This document shows, one piece after another, positions 19,219-28,869 of a DNA stretch of 64,000 bases (its first letter is position 1; every line of letters begins with the position of its first letter). A program made the position numbers and the translations under genes. Source of the DNA: Debaryomyces hansenii CBS767 (Eukaryota > Ascomycota > Pichiomycetes > Serinales > Debaryomycetaceae); assembly GCF_000006445.2 (NCBI RefSeq), contig NC_006049.2:124001-188000 (forward strand), given 5' to 3'. A model generated the notes under the pieces. The model saw only the letters and a program-made list of their open reading frames with translations, had not been told where the DNA came from and searched no databases.

Positions 19219-20580
19219 ATGCAATCATTGATATTTGATAGGGCTGTAAGGAAAATAAGCCCTTTGGAGTTTGCAACTGCCATCTCCGAATCATTTTACA
19301 CGGGACTTCATCAAGCGGCTAGAACAGATGTCTTCCCGAGCAACTGCCATGCTAATGCTGCTGTGAATAGTTTATCATTGGAAAAAAATGATTATCAGTT
19401 CTTATTAAGCTCGTGTGCAGATTCATCCATTAAATTATGGGATTTGAAGTTTCAGGATACTCAGGAGGACGCTCAGGATACATCGCTTGCAGGGCAAACT
19501 TATGATAATTATGACTACGATAATCCTGTATCAACTTTCCAGAATGTGGCAACAATCCCAAGGAGAGCAGCACATACGTTTGGTGTTTCTTGTATTCAAT
19601 GGTGGCCATTTGATACGGGGATGTTTGTTTCAAGCTCATTCGATCATACTGTTAAAATTTGGGATACCAATGAATTGACCCCAGTTCACGTATTCGATAT
19701 GGACAACCGAGTATACTCATTCGATATATGTGGCCACTCGGCTAACAATATGACCGCTAGTGCTTTAGTCGCAGTAGCTAGTGACCAGCCTTTTTTGAGG
19801 CTACTTGATTTGAGATCCACATCGAGTGCCCATACATTGCACGGACACAAGGGAAAAACATTATGTGTCAAGTGGCATCCACAAGACCCCAACTTGTTAG
19901 CGTCGGGTGGTTTTGATGGTGAAGTAAAAATATGGGACATACGAAGAAGCAAGAGTTGTTTGTGTCGACTTGATATGCTCAGGACCAGTACGGCTGAACT
20001 GTCACTTACCTTCACTAATCTTACCCAGCCGTCTGTGAAAGCCCACCTGGGCCCTGTAAACGGATTGGTGTGGGATGAAGCGGGACACACTCTTTTCACT
20101 GCTGGAAATGACGATAAGGTACGAGTGTGGGACATGGTTTCTACATTGGCACCTCCTGTTAACAAGCTAATAAACTTCGGGCCCTTGACTAGAAACAAAT
20201 ACCCGCAAACTATACCTCTCATATTAAGTCCCAAACATGAATCCGAATTACAATATCTTTTGTTTCCCTCCGACAATGGTGATATCTTCATCTTCAGAAC
20301 AATCGATGGTAAATTAGTTTCCAGGCTTACGAGGAAAGGTACAAAGAACTCAGGCAGAACATCATCTATGGTGAATGCCGGCCCTTTTTCTGCTACATAT
20401 TACTGCGGTACCATGGACGGTGAAATCGTTAGTTGGTCACCTAAGTGGGAACAACCAAATCTAGATAATATTCTTGACCCAAATATTCATCACTTAGATG
20501 ATGAAAACATCTCTAAAGCCAAATTGTTAGATATAGAAGAGGCTAGACTGATGCTTAGTGATGATCCTTATTTTAAATAG
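19219..20580 (+). CDS. RAD28: WD40 protein, CSA/ERCC8 homologue (Rad28)
   Basis: This 453-aa protein is a WD40 propeller like human CSA, a DDB1-linked ubiquitin-ligase receptor acting in transcription-coupled repair; yeast Rad28 is the homologue. Landmark strings match CSA: QWWPFDTGMFVSSSFDHTVKIWDTN, LHGHKGKTLCVKWHP, LASGGFDGEVKIWDIRRSKSC and VNGLVWDEAGHTLFTAGNDDKVRVWD. Five or more WD repeats are evident. The N-terminal ISPLEFATAI and an acidic C-terminus flank the propeller. The ATG at 19219 follows an out-of-frame ATG at 19214. Confidence 0.88.
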   Translation: MQSLIFDRAVRKISPLEFATAISESFYTGLHQAARTDVFPSNCHANAAVNSLSLEKNDYQFLLSSCADSSIKLWDLKFQDTQEDAQDTSLAGQTYDNYDYDNPVSTFQNVATIPRRAAHTFGVSCIQWWPFDTGMFVSSSFDHTVKIWDTNELTPVHVFDMDNRVYSFDICGHSANNMTASALVAVASDQPFLRLLDLRSTSSAHTLHGHKGKTLCVKWHPQDPNLLASGGFDGEVKIWDIRRSKSCLCRLDMLRTSTAELSLTFTNLTQPSVKAHLGPVNGLVWDEAGHTLFTAGNDDKVRVWDMVSTLAPPVNKLINFGPLTRNKYPQTIPLILSPKHESELQYLLFPSDNGDIFIFRTIDGKLVSRLTRKGTKNSGRTSSMVNAGPFSATYYCGTMDGEIVSWSPKWEQPNLDNILDPNIHHLDDENISKAKLLDIEEARLMLSDDPYFK

Positions 20581-20619
20581 TATGGCTCCTATATACCTTT
20601 TAACCATAGTAACCATTTT

Positions 20620-20625
20620 CACGTG
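20620..20625. promoter_or_regulatory. CACGTG element upstream of NET1
   Basis: TTTCACGTGCCC lies 118 bp before the NET1 ATG and 40 bp past the RAD28 stop. It is a bHLH-type core (Cbf1/Pho4 class); in Candida Cbf1 sites are linked to ribosomal and nucleolar genes. Use is inferred. Confidence 0.35.
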
Positions 20626-20737
20626 CCCTGTTTCAGAGGATGTTTTTTTAATGAGCGCGTAATTTCATATATTAATCTGATCATACAGAGGAAGTGTTAT
20701 TCTAAAGCATTGAAGTAGAAAGGAATAGAACCTGAAA

Positions 20738-23700
20738 ATGGCGAAGTTGAAGTTGAAAGTTGTTCTTGTTCCTATACAATTTTCAGATGTTCCGTCTTCA
20801 AATCTAGATTCTAGTCAGAGTAGAAGATTTTTGCACTTGGCAGACTCAGATTCAGATTTAGGTAAAGTATGTGATGAGCTTACAAAAAGATATGCTAAGC
20901 TTTATCCTGATGATGATAAGTTAGCTATAATGAGTCTTCAGGATGATGATAGATGTGATTTAGATCCAGATTTTGAAGCAGGTGAAGCATTAAATTCTGG
21001 GGATATCATTAGAGTGATTGTGGAAAACGAACTTCAAAATTTGAGCAATCATACTACCTTCAATCAGCTGCTGATGATTGCAGCTGATAGCACACCAGCG
21101 GTAATGAGATTAGTTGACTTGAACAAACAGACCCAGAGTACTCCTATTTACCCACCTGCACCTGTACTTACTCAGGATTCTACGTTTCCGACCAGTAGTC
21201 GTAAGCGAACTAAGGAGTATTTTGATCTGACAGATACAAATATTCCTTCAAAACATGCGAGACGGACAGTTTGGTCATCGAGGAATGAATCGTTTATAGA
21301 GCCTAAGGTGCCTGTTATTCCTTTAACCCCACAATTAAATGTTTCGAAAAAACGCAAAAATAATTCATCACCTCCTAAGACTCAAAATCTGGATATAGAG
21401 GATATTACTGAGACCAATATTTCTTTACCTCCACCAGACATTGGTGATGATCGTTCAATTCCGCAGAAAAAGAGCTCCTCTACGAAACCAAATGAAGAAG
21501 CTTTGCCCGGCAACAAACGTATCACCTCTGGTATGCTAAGTATGCCTACCCATGCGCAGTTAGAGAAGGAAGAAATTCGTCAACCAAAATTAAGTAAGCC
21601 TAGTAAACATTACCTTTATTCAAGAGCTTTATACTCTGATATGGGGGGATCAGAGACAACATCTTCAGATTTAGACTCGGATGAAACCAGCTTAGATTTT
21701 AAAGACAAAAGTCTTCAAATAGGGGTAGAAAATATATCGAAAGATGATGAAGTGGAGGACAGACCGCTTGCTTCATTATATGAAGAAACCATTAAAAACT
21801 CACCTAGTATCCAAGAGGAAACTTTAACAAAGACTGAAATTATGAATCTTTTCAAGAATGGTATGAAGATTCCAGCAAGATTACAAAATAAGTCACAAAA
21901 CGAGTCAGCCAGATCTAGAAACTTGTCTGCTTTAATGAAAAACCTTGAAATTGACATGGTTGACAAGAACCCCGTTTTATCATCAGAACAAAAACGGGCG
22001 ACGAGGGCTGCAGCCAAAAGGAAGACAAGAACAGCTTTAAAGAAGGCTCAGACAAGTAAAATTGCTAATCCAGACAGTAAAGATTCTAATCTTATGACTT
22101 CCCTTTCTGGTTCGCAGAAAGGTGCTCATTCGAAAAGTTCCCATCCGAAACGTTCGGAATCGAAAAGTCCTGAGCGGAAAAGTTCTGAGCCTAAAAATTC
22201 TGAACCAAAAAGCTCTGAGCCAAAAAGCTCTGAGCCAAAAAATTCTGAGCCAAAAAATTCTGAGCCAAAAAGTACTGAACCAAAAAGTACTGAACCAAAA
22301 AGTACTGAACCAAAAAGTACTGAACCAAAAAGTTCCGAACCAAACAGTATTAAGTCGAAAAGTTCTGAGACAAAAGGTTCTGAGACAAAAGGTTCTGAGA
22401 CGAAAGGTTCCGATCCCAAAAGTTTTGACCGTGAAATTTCTGATCCTAAAGATTCTGATCCTAGACATGCCATCAAATATATATCGCACCCTTCAGAATT
22501 ATTTAACTCTTTGAAATCTATATCGGCCTTCAATAAAGAGGTAACAAATAAGAATACGAATGGAGTTTCATCTTTTCATAATAATAAAACCGTTAGTGGA
22601 TCAAGGGATACACGCACGAAAGATCCAGTGAAACATATCAAAAAGACTGATCCAAATAACAATAAAAAGGGCAAGCAATCTGAATCAAAACATGAAGTGG
22701 TCGACAAAATTCATGTGAAAGAAGCGGCGCCATCTATCAACATTGATTCATCTAATGACATACAACTAAAGGAAGAAATGGAGACAAATGGACAAGAAAT
22801 AAAACCACACTATCCGCCCGAAGGATTTCAACCAAGTTTCACGGATCTTGCAGGAACTTCAAAATTAGGAGCACTTTTTGAAAAAATGAAACAATTCGAT
22901 GAAAAATTGAATGTTTTAAATAAGAAAGGAAGGTACAATACTAAACAACTTTCTCAACGTGATAGCGATAATATTGAATCTAGCAGTCTGCATAAGGACA
23001 GGATAACAGAACCTCAGATTAATACCACCAAGCTGATCAGTTCTCCTAAAAATGACGCAAACACTAATAAAGAAATTCATAGCTCTCCAACTAAGGAAGA
23101 ACAAACTAAGAATAGCATACAAGTAGTCAAACCACTAACATCAAATGAAAGTAAGAATACTCTATCCGAGCATAATGATGTTTTGCCAACAACCACGCAA
23201 TGTCAGCAAATGGGCAACCTAGGTATTTATGCTAATTTGAACTCCTACCCGATCAGTTATAATAATATAACTTCCAATTCTCATTTCGCTAATAATACCG
23301 GCGATAGGAATAATTCGAGTACTTTGAATAATTTACTGCAAGTAACCGAAACTAAAAATATTTCTAATGTGAACAGTCCAATAAGTAAGAGTAATAATAG
23401 GGATATACCTAGTACTATGAACAATCTAATGAGTAAAGCTAATGATAATACTTCTGTTCCTGGTAATTCAATAAGTAAGAGCAATGATAGGGGTATACCT
23501 AGTACTGTGAATAATACAATGAGTAAAGCTAATGATAATACTTCTGTTCCTAGTAATTCAATAAGTAAGAGCAATGATAGGGGTATACCTAGTACTGTGA
23601 ATAATACAATGAGTAAAGCAGATAATAAAGGTATTTTTAATAATTTGAGTAGCACAATTTTTAAAGCTAGTGAGAAGAGTATGTCTAATATGAACAAAGC

Positions 23701-25630
23701 GATGGGTAAAAATGACATGGATATTTCCAATGATATAAGTACTACAACGAATAAGACCAATGATAACAGTATCCATAGTTATTTGGGCAATACAATGGGT
23801 AAACCAATTCACAACAATATTTCTCAAAATATGAACAATGTAATAGGTAAAGTCAATTATAATGATATTCATAACGACAAGCATATTGCAATGAGTAATC
23901 ATAATCCAGGAATACTGAGAAAGATAATTGGCGACACCGCCAGTAAAATATCTAGTTTGAATGACAAAATATCAAATAATGATAATGTTGTACTGGCAAG
24001 CATTAACGGGGCTAAAAAAATTACAGGTACCAATCATATTGAAGACAAAGTTTCCGATCAAGGCAAAAGTATAGGATCAAGTAATACTGGCCAACATGCT
24101 GGCGTTAAATATCCATATGTTAAATCTAATGTTACAAATGGACCTGAGAAAACTACGGAATTCTTGAAAAGTAAATATCTGCCGCATTCTACGCCCAATG
24201 ATCATCGTATCCAGAAAAGAGTTCAAGATGTTTATTCCACTCCATACGATCCTTCTAAACTGACGAATGATAAGGTGAATAACTTTGATTTCAAGAAAAG
24301 AAACCTTGGTACAAATCCCAGCCGTCCTGTTTCAAGCAGTGGTAATAACATAGATACTGTTGTGTTTTCAGCTACGAATGGCTATACTAATCCAAAGGGT
24401 TTTCCTAATCAGGAAAATTTTCAATCTCTCAATTTGCAAAGACTTGAAACTAGTCGACAAGACTCTAATATCGCTAGAGATAATAATTCAAACTCAAATT
24501 CAAACAACAATATTCGAACCGATGGTCTAGTACCTCCAATTACGAAAAATACTACTAATCAGTTACATAGAGCCGATACAACTAATGATTCAAAACTCAA
24601 GGATCTTTTTCTGAGAGTTGATTCAAAGTTGCATAATTCTGCCGAAACTAACACATCATCTCCAGAGAAGCTGAAATCTCCAAGTACACCGACTAAAGTG
24701 AGTGCACCAGCTAAACTGGCAAAGATTCACGGTATTACCCTTACCAATTCAAGTTTATCACTAAATGTGGCTGGTAGTTCTAGATTTGCAGAGCGTAGAA
24801 ATAAGCACCCTGCGGATTATTCAAACGTATCCTCAATTGCTAAACAACCAAATGAACATGAGAGAATTAAATTACGTGCGGAAAGTATTAAGTCTAATCC
24901 ATTTATTCTGGATGTGCTGCCATTGCATGGTGGTGAAGCGTTGAGTAAAGAAGATGCCAAAAAAGACGCTGATGATTCAACTAAGCAAAAGAAATTGGGC
25001 CTGAACAAAAGAAAACACAATAGATCATATTCTAATGTTTCATCATCATCATCATCTGATGAAAGCCCAAGTTCAGAGTCTGAAAATAATGATTCGGACG
25101 TTGAGAATAAACGGCCACGTCTTGCGGCTGCTGTTCCTTTGTCTACTTTTTCCCACCCAAATGTATTGCATCAAAGCCAAACAATATTCTCTCCAGCCTC
25201 TAAGGAGAAAGAATTACTTCAAACACGTAAGGAAGATGGTTCCCATCTCTATGCTACCACAGTTTCTCAAGAATCACCCCAAAAGACCCCTGAAACACCA
25301 AGCAGTTATCAGGATAAGGGTAATATTAAGAAACCAATATTAACTTCGTTAAGTGATTTGGCTTTGCGTGGAGTTCCCGATGTTGAATCAACTTCCACGG
25401 TAGATCCTGTGACAAAAGATATTAAGAAAAGCAAAGATGAAACAACAGATGGTGAAACTACAGATGAAGTAGGCTCCTCGTCGTCTTCATCAGCGACAGA
25501 TAGTGATGATTCAGATAGTGATCAAGACACTTCCGGAAAGTTTATAAATATTAAAAAATTGAATAAAGGCAAACCCAAGAGGAATAAAGGGGGGTTTTCT
25601 GCTCTTATGAAGGACGCTAGAAAATTTTGA
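20738..25630 (+). CDS. NET1: Nucleolar silencing and Cdc14-anchoring protein Net1/Tof2 family
   Basis: Net1 is the core of the RENT complex, holding Cdc14 in the nucleolus and silencing rDNA. The N-terminal 115 residues match the family's ubiquitin-like head: KLKVVLVPIQFSD, RRFLHLADSDSDLGKVCDEL, SLQDDDRCDLDPDFEAGEAL and IRVIVENELQ. The rest of the 1630 aa is disordered, Ser/Asn/Lys-rich. It includes a KSSEP/KSTEP pentapeptide tract (about residues 464-575) and three copies of a 30-aa unit (about 882-960). The tail is basic (KKLNKGKPKRNKGGFSALMKDARKF), following a Ser/Asp acidic patch, as in Net1. It is longer than yeast Net1 (1189 aa), with repeats contributing. Whether it is Net1 or Tof2 is open, since most CTG yeasts seem to have one member. 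Confidence 0.83.
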   Translation: MAKLKLKVVLVPIQFSDVPSSNLDSSQSRRFLHLADSDSDLGKVCDELTKRYAKLYPDDDKLAIMSLQDDDRCDLDPDFEAGEALNSGDIIRVIVENELQNLSNHTTFNQLLMIAADSTPAVMRLVDLNKQTQSTPIYPPAPVLTQDSTFPTSSRKRTKEYFDLTDTNIPSKHARRTVWSSRNESFIEPKVPVIPLTPQLNVSKKRKNNSSPPKTQNLDIEDITETNISLPPPDIGDDRSIPQKKSSSTKPNEEALPGNKRITSGMLSMPTHAQLEKEEIRQPKLSKPSKHYLYSRALYSDMGGSETTSSDLDSDETSLDFKDKSLQIGVENISKDDEVEDRPLASLYEETIKNSPSIQEETLTKTEIMNLFKNGMKIPARLQNKSQNESARSRNLSALMKNLEIDMVDKNPVLSSEQKRATRAAAKRKTRTALKKAQTSKIANPDSKDSNLMTSLSGSQKGAHSKSSHPKRSESKSPERKSSEPKNSEPKSSEPKSSEPKNSEPKNSEPKSTEPKSTEPKSTEPKSTEPKSSEPNSIKSKSSETKGSETKGSETKGSDPKSFDREISDPKDSDPRHAIKYISHPSELFNSLKSISAFNKEVTNKNTNGVSSFHNNKTVSGSRDTRTKDPVKHIKKTDPNNNKKGKQSESKHEVVDKIHVKEAAPSINIDSSNDIQLKEEMETNGQEIKPHYPPEGFQPSFTDLAGTSKLGALFEKMKQFDEKLNVLNKKGRYNTKQLSQRDSDNIESSSLHKDRITEPQINTTKLISSPKNDANTNKEIHSSPTKEEQTKNSIQVVKPLTSNESKNTLSEHNDVLPTTTQCQQMGNLGIYANLNSYPISYNNITSNSHFANNTGDRNNSSTLNNLLQVTETKNISNVNSPISKSNNRDIPSTMNNLMSKANDNTSVPGNSISKSNDRGIPSTVNNTMSKANDNTSVPSNSISKSNDRGIPSTVNNTMSKADNKGIFNNLSSTIFKASEKSMSNMNKAMGKNDMDISNDISTTTNKTNDNSIHSYLGNTMGKPIHNNISQNMNNVIGKVNYNDIHNDKHIAMSNHNPGILRKIIGDTASKISSLNDKISNNDNVVLASINGAKKITGTNHIEDKVSDQGKSIGSSNTGQHAGVKYPYVKSNVTNGPEKTTEFLKSKYLPHSTPNDHRIQKRVQDVYSTPYDPSKLTNDKVNNFDFKKRNLGTNPSRPVSSSGNNIDTVVFSATNGYTNPKGFPNQENFQSLNLQRLETSRQDSNIARDNNSNSNSNNNIRTDGLVPPITKNTTNQLHRADTTNDSKLKDLFLRVDSKLHNSAETNTSSPEKLKSPSTPTKVSAPAKLAKIHGITLTNSSLSLNVAGSSRFAERRNKHPADYSNVSSIAKQPNEHERIKLRAESIKSNPFILDVLPLHGGEALSKEDAKKDADDSTKQKKLGLNKRKHNRSYSNVSSSSSSDESPSSESENNDSDVENKRPRLAAAVPLSTFSHPNVLHQSQTIFSPASKEKELLQTRKEDGSHLYATTVSQESPQKTPETPSSYQDKGNIKKPILTSLSDLALRGVPDVESTSTVDPVTKDIKKSKDETTDGETTDEVGSSSSSSATDSDDSDSDQDTSGKFINIKKLNKGKPKRNKGGFSALMKDARKF
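22130..22465 (+). repeat. Coding 15-bp tandem repeat (SEPKS/TEPKS tract) in NET1
   Basis: About 20 pentapeptide units of the form K-S-S/T-E-P run in tandem, each 15 bp. Central copies (22266-22330) are almost identical at DNA level (AGTACTGAACCAAAA), while flanking copies drift to SETKG and SDPKD. This implies recent slippage in the middle. Confidence 0.9.
23381..23620 (+). repeat. Coding 90-bp tandem repeat in NET1
   Basis: Copies begin at 23381, 23471 and 23561, an exact 90-bp period (30 aa, SKSNDRGIPSTVNNTMSKAN and following). The third is cut after about 60 bp. Copies two and three are identical over their first 59 bp, indicating a young duplication. Confidence 0.92.
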
Positions 25631-25683
25631 TCATATGTATCTGTGTAATTTTAATATATTAATAATCTATAATAATTGCATTT

Positions 25684-27069
25684 TCATTGTTTATATAAAC
25701 TTCTACCAATTACATCAACACTCCATGCATTATAATCGTAGTTTCTTGATGTTCCAGCTGACACTTGTACGTCAGATATCAGAAGTAAAATATTTTCATA
25801 GATTTCTGTAATCCATCCCTGCGCAACCTCAGGCTGCTCCAAAAATAAAGCACCAACATACTGTTCAAAATAATCAGCTATAAATTCTTGCTCATAGCCT
25901 CTTACTTCATCATTATCAAATTTTGAGTTTGAATTCTTCCATTGGTTCAAGTGAGGAACATATGACTTTCTCAATAATTTGAAAACCACAACATCATCTA
26001 ACCCTTTGTGAAGATTGTAAGCCAATGCTAATTCTGATAGCAAGGTATTTGTCGCTAGTATAGTTCGTAACAAATTGTAAGATTTCCTTCCAAATTGGAT
26101 AGGTGAGCTATCATTCCGGCTTCCACGATACTTGTATAGCAAATTTGACGATTCACGGGCTAGGTAGAAATCACCCAATCCATCTAAGAATGATAGATCG
26201 TACTTTATAATATTGTAAGCCCGTTGGGCTAATGTAATGTTCCGCCGCTTTAACTCTTTAGAGAACGTATGCTTAGAATCCAACAAACCTCGGTACAATT
26301 CTTTATGCATAAGTGATTTAGCCAATAGTTCCTTATTATGTATCTTTGGTAATGGCGGTAACAGAATTTTATAATCTTTTGTTTCAAACATAGTAATAAA
26401 TTTTGGCTCATTACTATATAATTTAGCACGATTTATAGGCACACTATTGTAATATTGTTTCATTAATTCTAATATTTTCATGTTACTGGCATCGTCTTGT
26501 TGATTATAATCTTCAATAATTCTATTATTGTTAGAATTAATATAAATATTAACAATCTTATCCGTAATATCTTCAATATTGTTCTCTGATTGAGATACAA
26601 TCATATATCCAACGGCTATGAAGAACCACCTGAAGTCAGATATACTATGCCTATTTGAGAGTTTAGGACTTTCATACATAACCTCACTAGGATAATTATT
26701 GGAATTGGACCCAAAATAGACTAAATCTCGCAATTGTTGTGCTGTATTGCTATTCATATCGTTTGGTTTCAATTCCCTCTTTATGAAAGAAGATAAGTCG
26801 AAAACAACCGTTTTTATAATCCCCCCACCTCCGACAGTCAATAAATGGCTAAACTTCTGGTATAGTTGTAATTTCACAATGTCATGTCCCAATGTATAAA
26901 GATGATGTCTAATCCATGAAGTTCCTAGTAAGTTATTTAGTTGACTGGGAATAAGTAAACCACCGTTAGTTCTCATAGTCTTCATATCAAAATGATAACC
27001 TAGCTTAATCGACAGACCATTTATTCGTTTTAAGATAGGATTACGATGATTCCTTAAGAGTAACATCAT
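25684..27069 (-). CDS. RNase III-fold protein, probably mitochondrial (mL44/mL57-like?)
   Basis: The C-terminal half (about residues 285-450) follows the RNase III order: FLDGLGDFYLARESSNLLYK (the usual LGD helix), LLRTILATNTLLSELALAYNL (resembling the A-x-N-x-x-L-A-x-x-A helix) and EFIADYFEQYVGALFLEQ (the ADxxExxxGA helix). Of the four catalytic acids, the LGD Asp and the late Asp/Glu remain, but the first Glu position reads Ser. No double-stranded RNA-binding domain follows. The N-terminus (MMLLLRNHRNPILKRINGLS) is basic and fits a mitochondrial presequence. Mitochondrial ribosomal proteins Mrpl3 and Mrpl15 carry inactive RNase III folds; this 461-aa protein may be one of these or a related processing factor. 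Confidence 0.6.
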   Translation of the reverse strand: MMLLLRNHRNPILKRINGLSIKLGYHFDMKTMRTNGGLLIPSQLNNLLGTSWIRHHLYTLGHDIVKLQLYQKFSHLLTVGGGGIIKTVVFDLSSFIKRELKPNDMNSNTAQQLRDLVYFGSNSNNYPSEVMYESPKLSNRHSISDFRWFFIAVGYMIVSQSENNIEDITDKIVNIYINSNNNRIIEDYNQQDDASNMKILELMKQYYNSVPINRAKLYSNEPKFITMFETKDYKILLPPLPKIHNKELLAKSLMHKELYRGLLDSKHTFSKELKRRNITLAQRAYNIIKYDLSFLDGLGDFYLARESSNLLYKYRGSRNDSSPIQFGRKSYNLLRTILATNTLLSELALAYNLHKGLDDVVVFKLLRKSYVPHLNQWKNSNSKFDNDEVRGYEQEFIADYFEQYVGALFLEQPEVAQGWITEIYENILLLISDVQVSAGTSRNYDYNAWSVDVIGRSLYKQ

Positions 27070-27386
27070 TTTAGAATAAGCAGCTTGCTAAATCAAGAAT
27101 CCCTTAAGGGTCAATAGTAATCTTATATTAAGATAAACACGTTTAACCGATTTTGTGTGATCATTCTTATCGCAATTCCTCCATACTATTTTAGGGTGCA
27201 AAATTGTACTTGCAGATATCCCATAGATTATTATTTCAGAGCATAAATAGCCAAAATACTATCTTAGATATTCCACTTTACCAGAACGCATAAACTAACC
27301 ATATGTTAAAAAGCCAACCATAAAAGTTGATGTAAAGTGCTAGTCAGTGTATCTGGAAAGAAGTTATTTCTCTATCACAACAAAAT
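27070..27386. other. Spacer upstream of the RNase III-like gene and tRNA-Arg
   Basis: This 317-bp AT-rich stretch holds the promoter of the minus-strand gene and the 5' flank of tRNA-Arg(UCU). No LTR remnant or other gene was recognised. Confidence 0.45.
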
Positions 27387-27459
27387 GCCTGCGTAGCGTA
27401 ATGGTTAACGCGTTTGACTTCTAATCAAAAGATTGCGGGTTCGACTCCCGCCGTGGGTT
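27387..27459 (+). tRNA. tRNA-Arg (anticodon UCU)
   Basis: The 73-nt cloverleaf has a 7-bp acceptor stem with several G-U pairs (GCCTGCG/CGTGGGT), D arm GCGTAATGGTTAACGC, anticodon stem TTTGA/TCAAA with loop CTTCTAA, and T arm GCGGG-TTCGACT-CCCGC. There is no intron. It is very similar to S. cerevisiae tRNA-Arg(UCU). A T10 run follows as Pol III terminator. Confidence 0.96.
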
Positions 27460-27460
27460 C

Positions 27461-27470
27461 TTTTTTTTTT
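27461..27470 (+). terminator. Pol III terminator of tRNA-Arg
   Basis: Ten consecutive T residues start one base after the discriminator base of the tRNA. Confidence 0.9.
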
Positions 27471-27521
27471 ATCTATTGCTTTTAAATTTTCTATCTATAT
27501 CATCAAAATATGAGAAAGTTA

Positions 27522-28643
27522 CTATTTACCATCTTCAGCACTAAACGAATCATTATTTCCATTACCATTTTGGGTATCCTTTTTATATTCATCGTTGATA
27601 ATATTTTCCTTGCAAAATTTTCTCAACTCAGTAAACTCTTCTTTCAAGTATGTATTAAGGATTTCTTCCCCGGTTATCAACTTAAAGTTGCACAAATAAA
27701 GAAATCCCATTTCAATCTTGAATAAGTCCTTCACACTGACACCACCAACTGTAGCAAATGATTTCTGCTTTTGATATACGTCTTCCAAATTTTTGGTCAG
27801 ACACCTAATCAGGGCCAAAATTAAACGATGAACATTAAATTCCGTTAAAGGAACAATATCAAGTAAAATACTTAACTTGAAAATCAAATATACCGAATGT
27901 ATGTATACCAGAACCGATGTTGACGACGAATATGTCTTTATTCTCGTTAAAAATTGTTCGATTGATAACGTTGGAATATTCACCAAGTTAAACGATTTTA
28001 GTAAAAGAGCGTTTTGGCTACTAACTTTATTAGCGAGATGGTACTCTATTTCAGTACGTAGTCTGTCAGAATCTTGCGACGTTATTTGTTTAGAGACTCT
28101 TTCAATCGATGTGATCTCTATTAATTCTTCGATAGGAATAAATGGTGGGTCGATATCATCTAAAGTTTCGCTTCCAACATTCCCATTTGATGCAAAATCA
28201 CCAAGTTTATCTTCATTGAACAACGAATCCGGTGTTATATCCTTTATGAAGTCATCGTTGGCTTCCTCAAAATTATTATGTAGCTTTGCAAATTTTAATG
28301 GTGGGGAAACTGAAGGACTACGTAATTTCTCCGTCGCTATCCTCAGACTATTATCACATACATTTTTCCTATCACCGAATAAAACATCTATGTCTACCAG
28401 GAGTTTTTCCAATTGTTGCTTTCTAAATTTCTTAAATAGCAATTCGTCTGCCTGTAGCTTAATTATATCTTGCAAACAAGAACTAAATATGGCTATTGCA
28501 TGGAAAGAATTCAATTTATTAATGTCTTTCAAACCGTGTTCCAAATCAAACGCTAATTCATCAACAGAGATGTCATCTAATGAGCATGGTTCATCAACAA
28601 AGGTTTCTTGCGGTGGCTTCAACCGTATTTCGCTATTATCCAT
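27522..28643 (-). CDS. Pho80/Pcl6-Pcl7-type cyclin (Pho85 partner)
   Basis: The C-terminal part (about residues 225-345) is a Pho80-subfamily cyclin box: LSIEQFLTRIKTYSSSTSVL, YIHSVYLIFKL, FNVHRLILALIRCLTKNLED, FATVGGVSVKDLFKIEMGFL and NFKLI. The VGGxSxxELxxLE phrase is the family hallmark. It would pair with the Pho85 kinase, in glycogen or phosphate control. The N-terminal 200 residues are acidic and unstructured, with SPSVSPP as possible phosphosites. It resembles Pcl7/Pcl6 more than Pho80, but the paralogue is uncertain, so no symbol is given. Confidence 0.78.
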   Translation of the reverse strand: MDNSEIRLKPPQETFVDEPCSLDDISVDELAFDLEHGLKDINKLNSFHAIAIFSSCLQDIIKLQADELLFKKFRKQQLEKLLVDIDVLFGDRKNVCDNSLRIATEKLRSPSVSPPLKFAKLHNNFEEANDDFIKDITPDSLFNEDKLGDFASNGNVGSETLDDIDPPFIPIEELIEITSIERVSKQITSQDSDRLRTEIEYHLANKVSSQNALLLKSFNLVNIPTLSIEQFLTRIKTYSSSTSVLVYIHSVYLIFKLSILLDIVPLTEFNVHRLILALIRCLTKNLEDVYQKQKSFATVGGVSVKDLFKIEMGFLYLCNFKLITGEEILNTYLKEEFTELRKFCKENIINDEYKKDTQNGNGNNDSFSAEDGK

Positions 28644-28869
28644 ACTTAAACGATAGATTAATTAATAATTAACAAGGTATGCTTCAACAATATTCTCCGC
28701 TTTTGTAATATAAATATAGTTATCCTGCTTGCAATGACCGAGTTAATAAGCTGTTTGTCTTTGATAAATACGTTGCGTCTCTGTTTACAGTCGTTTTTTC
28801 TGGAGAGGTAGAATCGCGAATTAATTTTTTACTGTGCGACTTAAAAATACGGTGTTATTATAAATGAAA

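Noticed and set aside
22037..22533. Long antisense and alternate-frame ORFs across the NET1 repeat
   Set aside because: They are by-products of the 15-bp repeat, whose frames on both strands lack stops; they encode monotonous repeats (FWFSTFWFST type) and overlap NET1 fully.
23281..23760. 159-codon hydrophobic antisense ORF over the 90-bp repeat
   Set aside because: It mirrors the Asn/Ser-rich NET1 frame and has no start context or family signature of its own.
27100..27386. Search for retrotransposon LTRs beside tRNA-Arg
   Set aside because: No TG...CA-bounded repeat pair or target-site duplication was visible.
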